5,645 bases of DNA from DASUGM01 sp036274055 (GTDB lineage: Bacteria; Acidobacteriota; Vicinamibacteria; Vicinamibacterales; SCN-69-37). Shown here in pieces: positions 4,676-5,645 of the stretch. Both the position numbers and the translations under genes were made by a program. Below the pieces are notes generated by a model, which saw nothing but the letters and a program-made list of their open reading frames with translations, was not told where the DNA came from and searched no databases. The stretch lies in contig DASUGM010000318.1 in assembly GCA_036274055.1 (NCBI GenBank), positions 1 to 5,645 on the forward strand. Reading direction: 5' to 3'. Within the stretch, counting starts at the first letter, position 1; each line of letters opens with the position of its first letter.

Positions 4676-5645
4676 CGCCGCCTCGCCTGTGGCGGTGGCT
4701 GCTCCACGCGGCGACGCCGCGGGCCGATCGCCGCTTCGTCAACGCAGACCTCGCCGGCGAGTTCGACGAGCGCGTCGCCCGCGACGGCGCCAAATCCGCC
4801 CGCGCCTGGTACGGGCGGCAGGCGCGGCGCTCGATTGGCCCGCTGCTGCGGGCGCGCGCAGCGCGCGCGTGGCGGGTCGTTCCCAACTTCTCAGGAGTGT
4901 CCATGCGCGATCTGCGATCCGATCTGCTTTTCTTCTGGCGGCGCACGACCAGGCGCCCGCTCGTGCCGCTGATCGTCGTGCTGACGATGGCCATCGGCAT
5001 CGGCGCGGTCACCGCCGTCTTCAGCGTCGCCGAAGTGGTCCTGTTGCGCCCGCTACCGCTTCCCGACTCCGGCCGGATCGTCCGCTTCTACGTGACCATT
5101 CGAGGCGCCGGCACGTATCCGTCGGTCAATTACCACGACTTTCTCGACGCCGAGCGAATGTCGCAGACACTCTCGTCCGCGGTCGCCTTCGACGGCCAAG
5201 TGACGACGTGGCGGACCGAAGGCGGACCGGAGCCTCTGCCGCTCGTCCGCGTCGGTCCGTCGTACGCGCGCGTGCTTGGCGTCACACCGGCGCTCGGGCG
5301 AAGCTTTGAGCCCGCCGAGTTTCTGCCTGGCGGCCCGGCCGTCGCGATCCTGACCGATCGATTCTGGCGCCGCGCGTTCGGCGCTGATCCTCTGGCGCTC
5401 GGCCGAGTCATGGACCTCGACGGTGTGCCGACGCGGATCGTCGGCGTTCTGCCGCCGGCGGAGTTTCTCTTTCCTGCCGCTTCCGAGATCTTGACGCCGC
5501 TGGTGGTCGCGCCAGATTCATATCTGAACAATCGGGCCTCGACCGGCCTCAGCGCCCTCGCGCGTGTCCGCGGCGACCGCTCGGTCGATGAGGCGAGGGC
5601 CGAAATCGTGTCGATCAGCCAGCGTCTGGCCCAGGCCTACCCGAA
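4672..5645 (+). CDS. ADOP-type ABC transporter permease with MacB-like periplasmic domain (partial, 3' end outside)
   Basis: The frame opens at ATG 4672 and is still open at the right edge, giving 324 residues of a protein that in this family usually exceeds 800. Residues 1 to about 75 are the charged permease-prefix segment (DLAGEFDERVARDG, then RAWYGRQARRS). A cytoplasmic stretch leads into the first membrane helix at about 97-123, with the hallmark GIGAVTAVFSV followed by VVLLRPLPLPDSGRIV. The remainder is the MacB-like periplasmic core: SVNYHDFLD, VRVGPSYARVLGVTPALGRS, FWRRAFGADP and the DGVPTRIVGVLPP strand-turn. These are the features of acidobacterial duplicated orphan permeases, which lack an adjacent ATPase. 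Their role in export or envelope stress is largely inferred. The start overlaps the padR stop by ATGA. A second ATG at 4903 has its own strong ribosome binding site. Confidence 0.9.
   Translation, partial: MTPPRLWRWLLHAATPRADRRFVNADLAGEFDERVARDGAKSARAWYGRQARRSIGPLLRARAARAWRVVPNFSGVSMRDLRSDLLFFWRRTTRRPLVPLIVVLTMAIGIGAVTAVFSVAEVVLLRPLPLPDSGRIVRFYVTIRGAGTYPSVNYHDFLDAERMSQTLSSAVAFDGQVTTWRTEGGPEPLPLVRVGPSYARVLGVTPALGRSFEPAEFLPGGPAVAILTDRFWRRAFGADPLALGRVMDLDGVPTRIVGVLPPAEFLFPAASEILTPLVVAPDSYLNNRASTGLSALARVRGDRSVDEARAEIVSISQRLAQAYP
4893..4905 (+). promoter_or_regulatory. Internal Shine-Dalgarno and ATG within the ADOP gene
   Basis: AGGAG (4893-4897) stands five bases before an in-frame ATG (4903-4905, Met78), better than the signal before the long-form start at 4672. 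Initiation here would give a product lacking the permease-prefix segment but keeping the first membrane helix and periplasmic domain. The long form is still favoured because the prefix segment is conserved in the family and is coupled to padR. Confidence 0.45.

Overview
The window is GC-rich bacterial DNA, most likely from Acidobacteriota and plausibly class Vicinamibacteria. The best evidence is the right end. There a short PadR-type regulator overlaps, by ATGA, the start of a large permease with a MacB-like periplasmic domain and an N-terminal permease-prefix segment. This regulator/'orphan permease' (ADOP) pairing is characteristic of that phylum. The taxonomic call is inference from gene content; no marker gene is present.

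Layout, left to right. Bases 1-88 are the tail of a rightward gene, probably a TPR protein. Bases 98-220 form a long imperfect palindrome whose arms are built of 9-bp units. A leftward block runs from 3077 to 220: an APC-superfamily amino-acid permease (3077-1812), a secreted histidine phosphatase (1812-1288, sharing one base with the permease stop) and a ketopantoate-reductase-family protein (1143-220). A second copy of the palindromic element (about 1165-1277) lies between the last two, so the reductase gene is bracketed by copies. A Rieske non-haem iron oxygenase alpha subunit (3108-4223) is divergent from the permease, with only 30 bp between the chosen start codons. Its stop codon is followed by an array of 7-bp tandem repeats (4227-4282). 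The window ends with padR (4337-4675) and the first 324 codons of the ADOP permease (4672 to beyond 5645).

How the genes may work together: the permease and oxygenase are a plausible uptake-and-oxidation pair for an amino-acid-like or quaternary-ammonium substrate, but no substrate can be read from the sequence. The histidine phosphatase is probably translationally coupled to the permease. The reductase may be co-transcribed with them or may be a separate unit behind the palindrome. PadR and the ADOP permease form a regulator/target operon of the usual acidobacterial type.

The protein genes belong to known families, and I see no convincing new multi-gene system. The least explained items are the paired palindromic elements with 9-bp periodic arms, the heptamer array, the very compact divergent start region, the lost active-site asparagines in the reductase, and an internal Shine-Dalgarno/ATG inside the ADOP gene.
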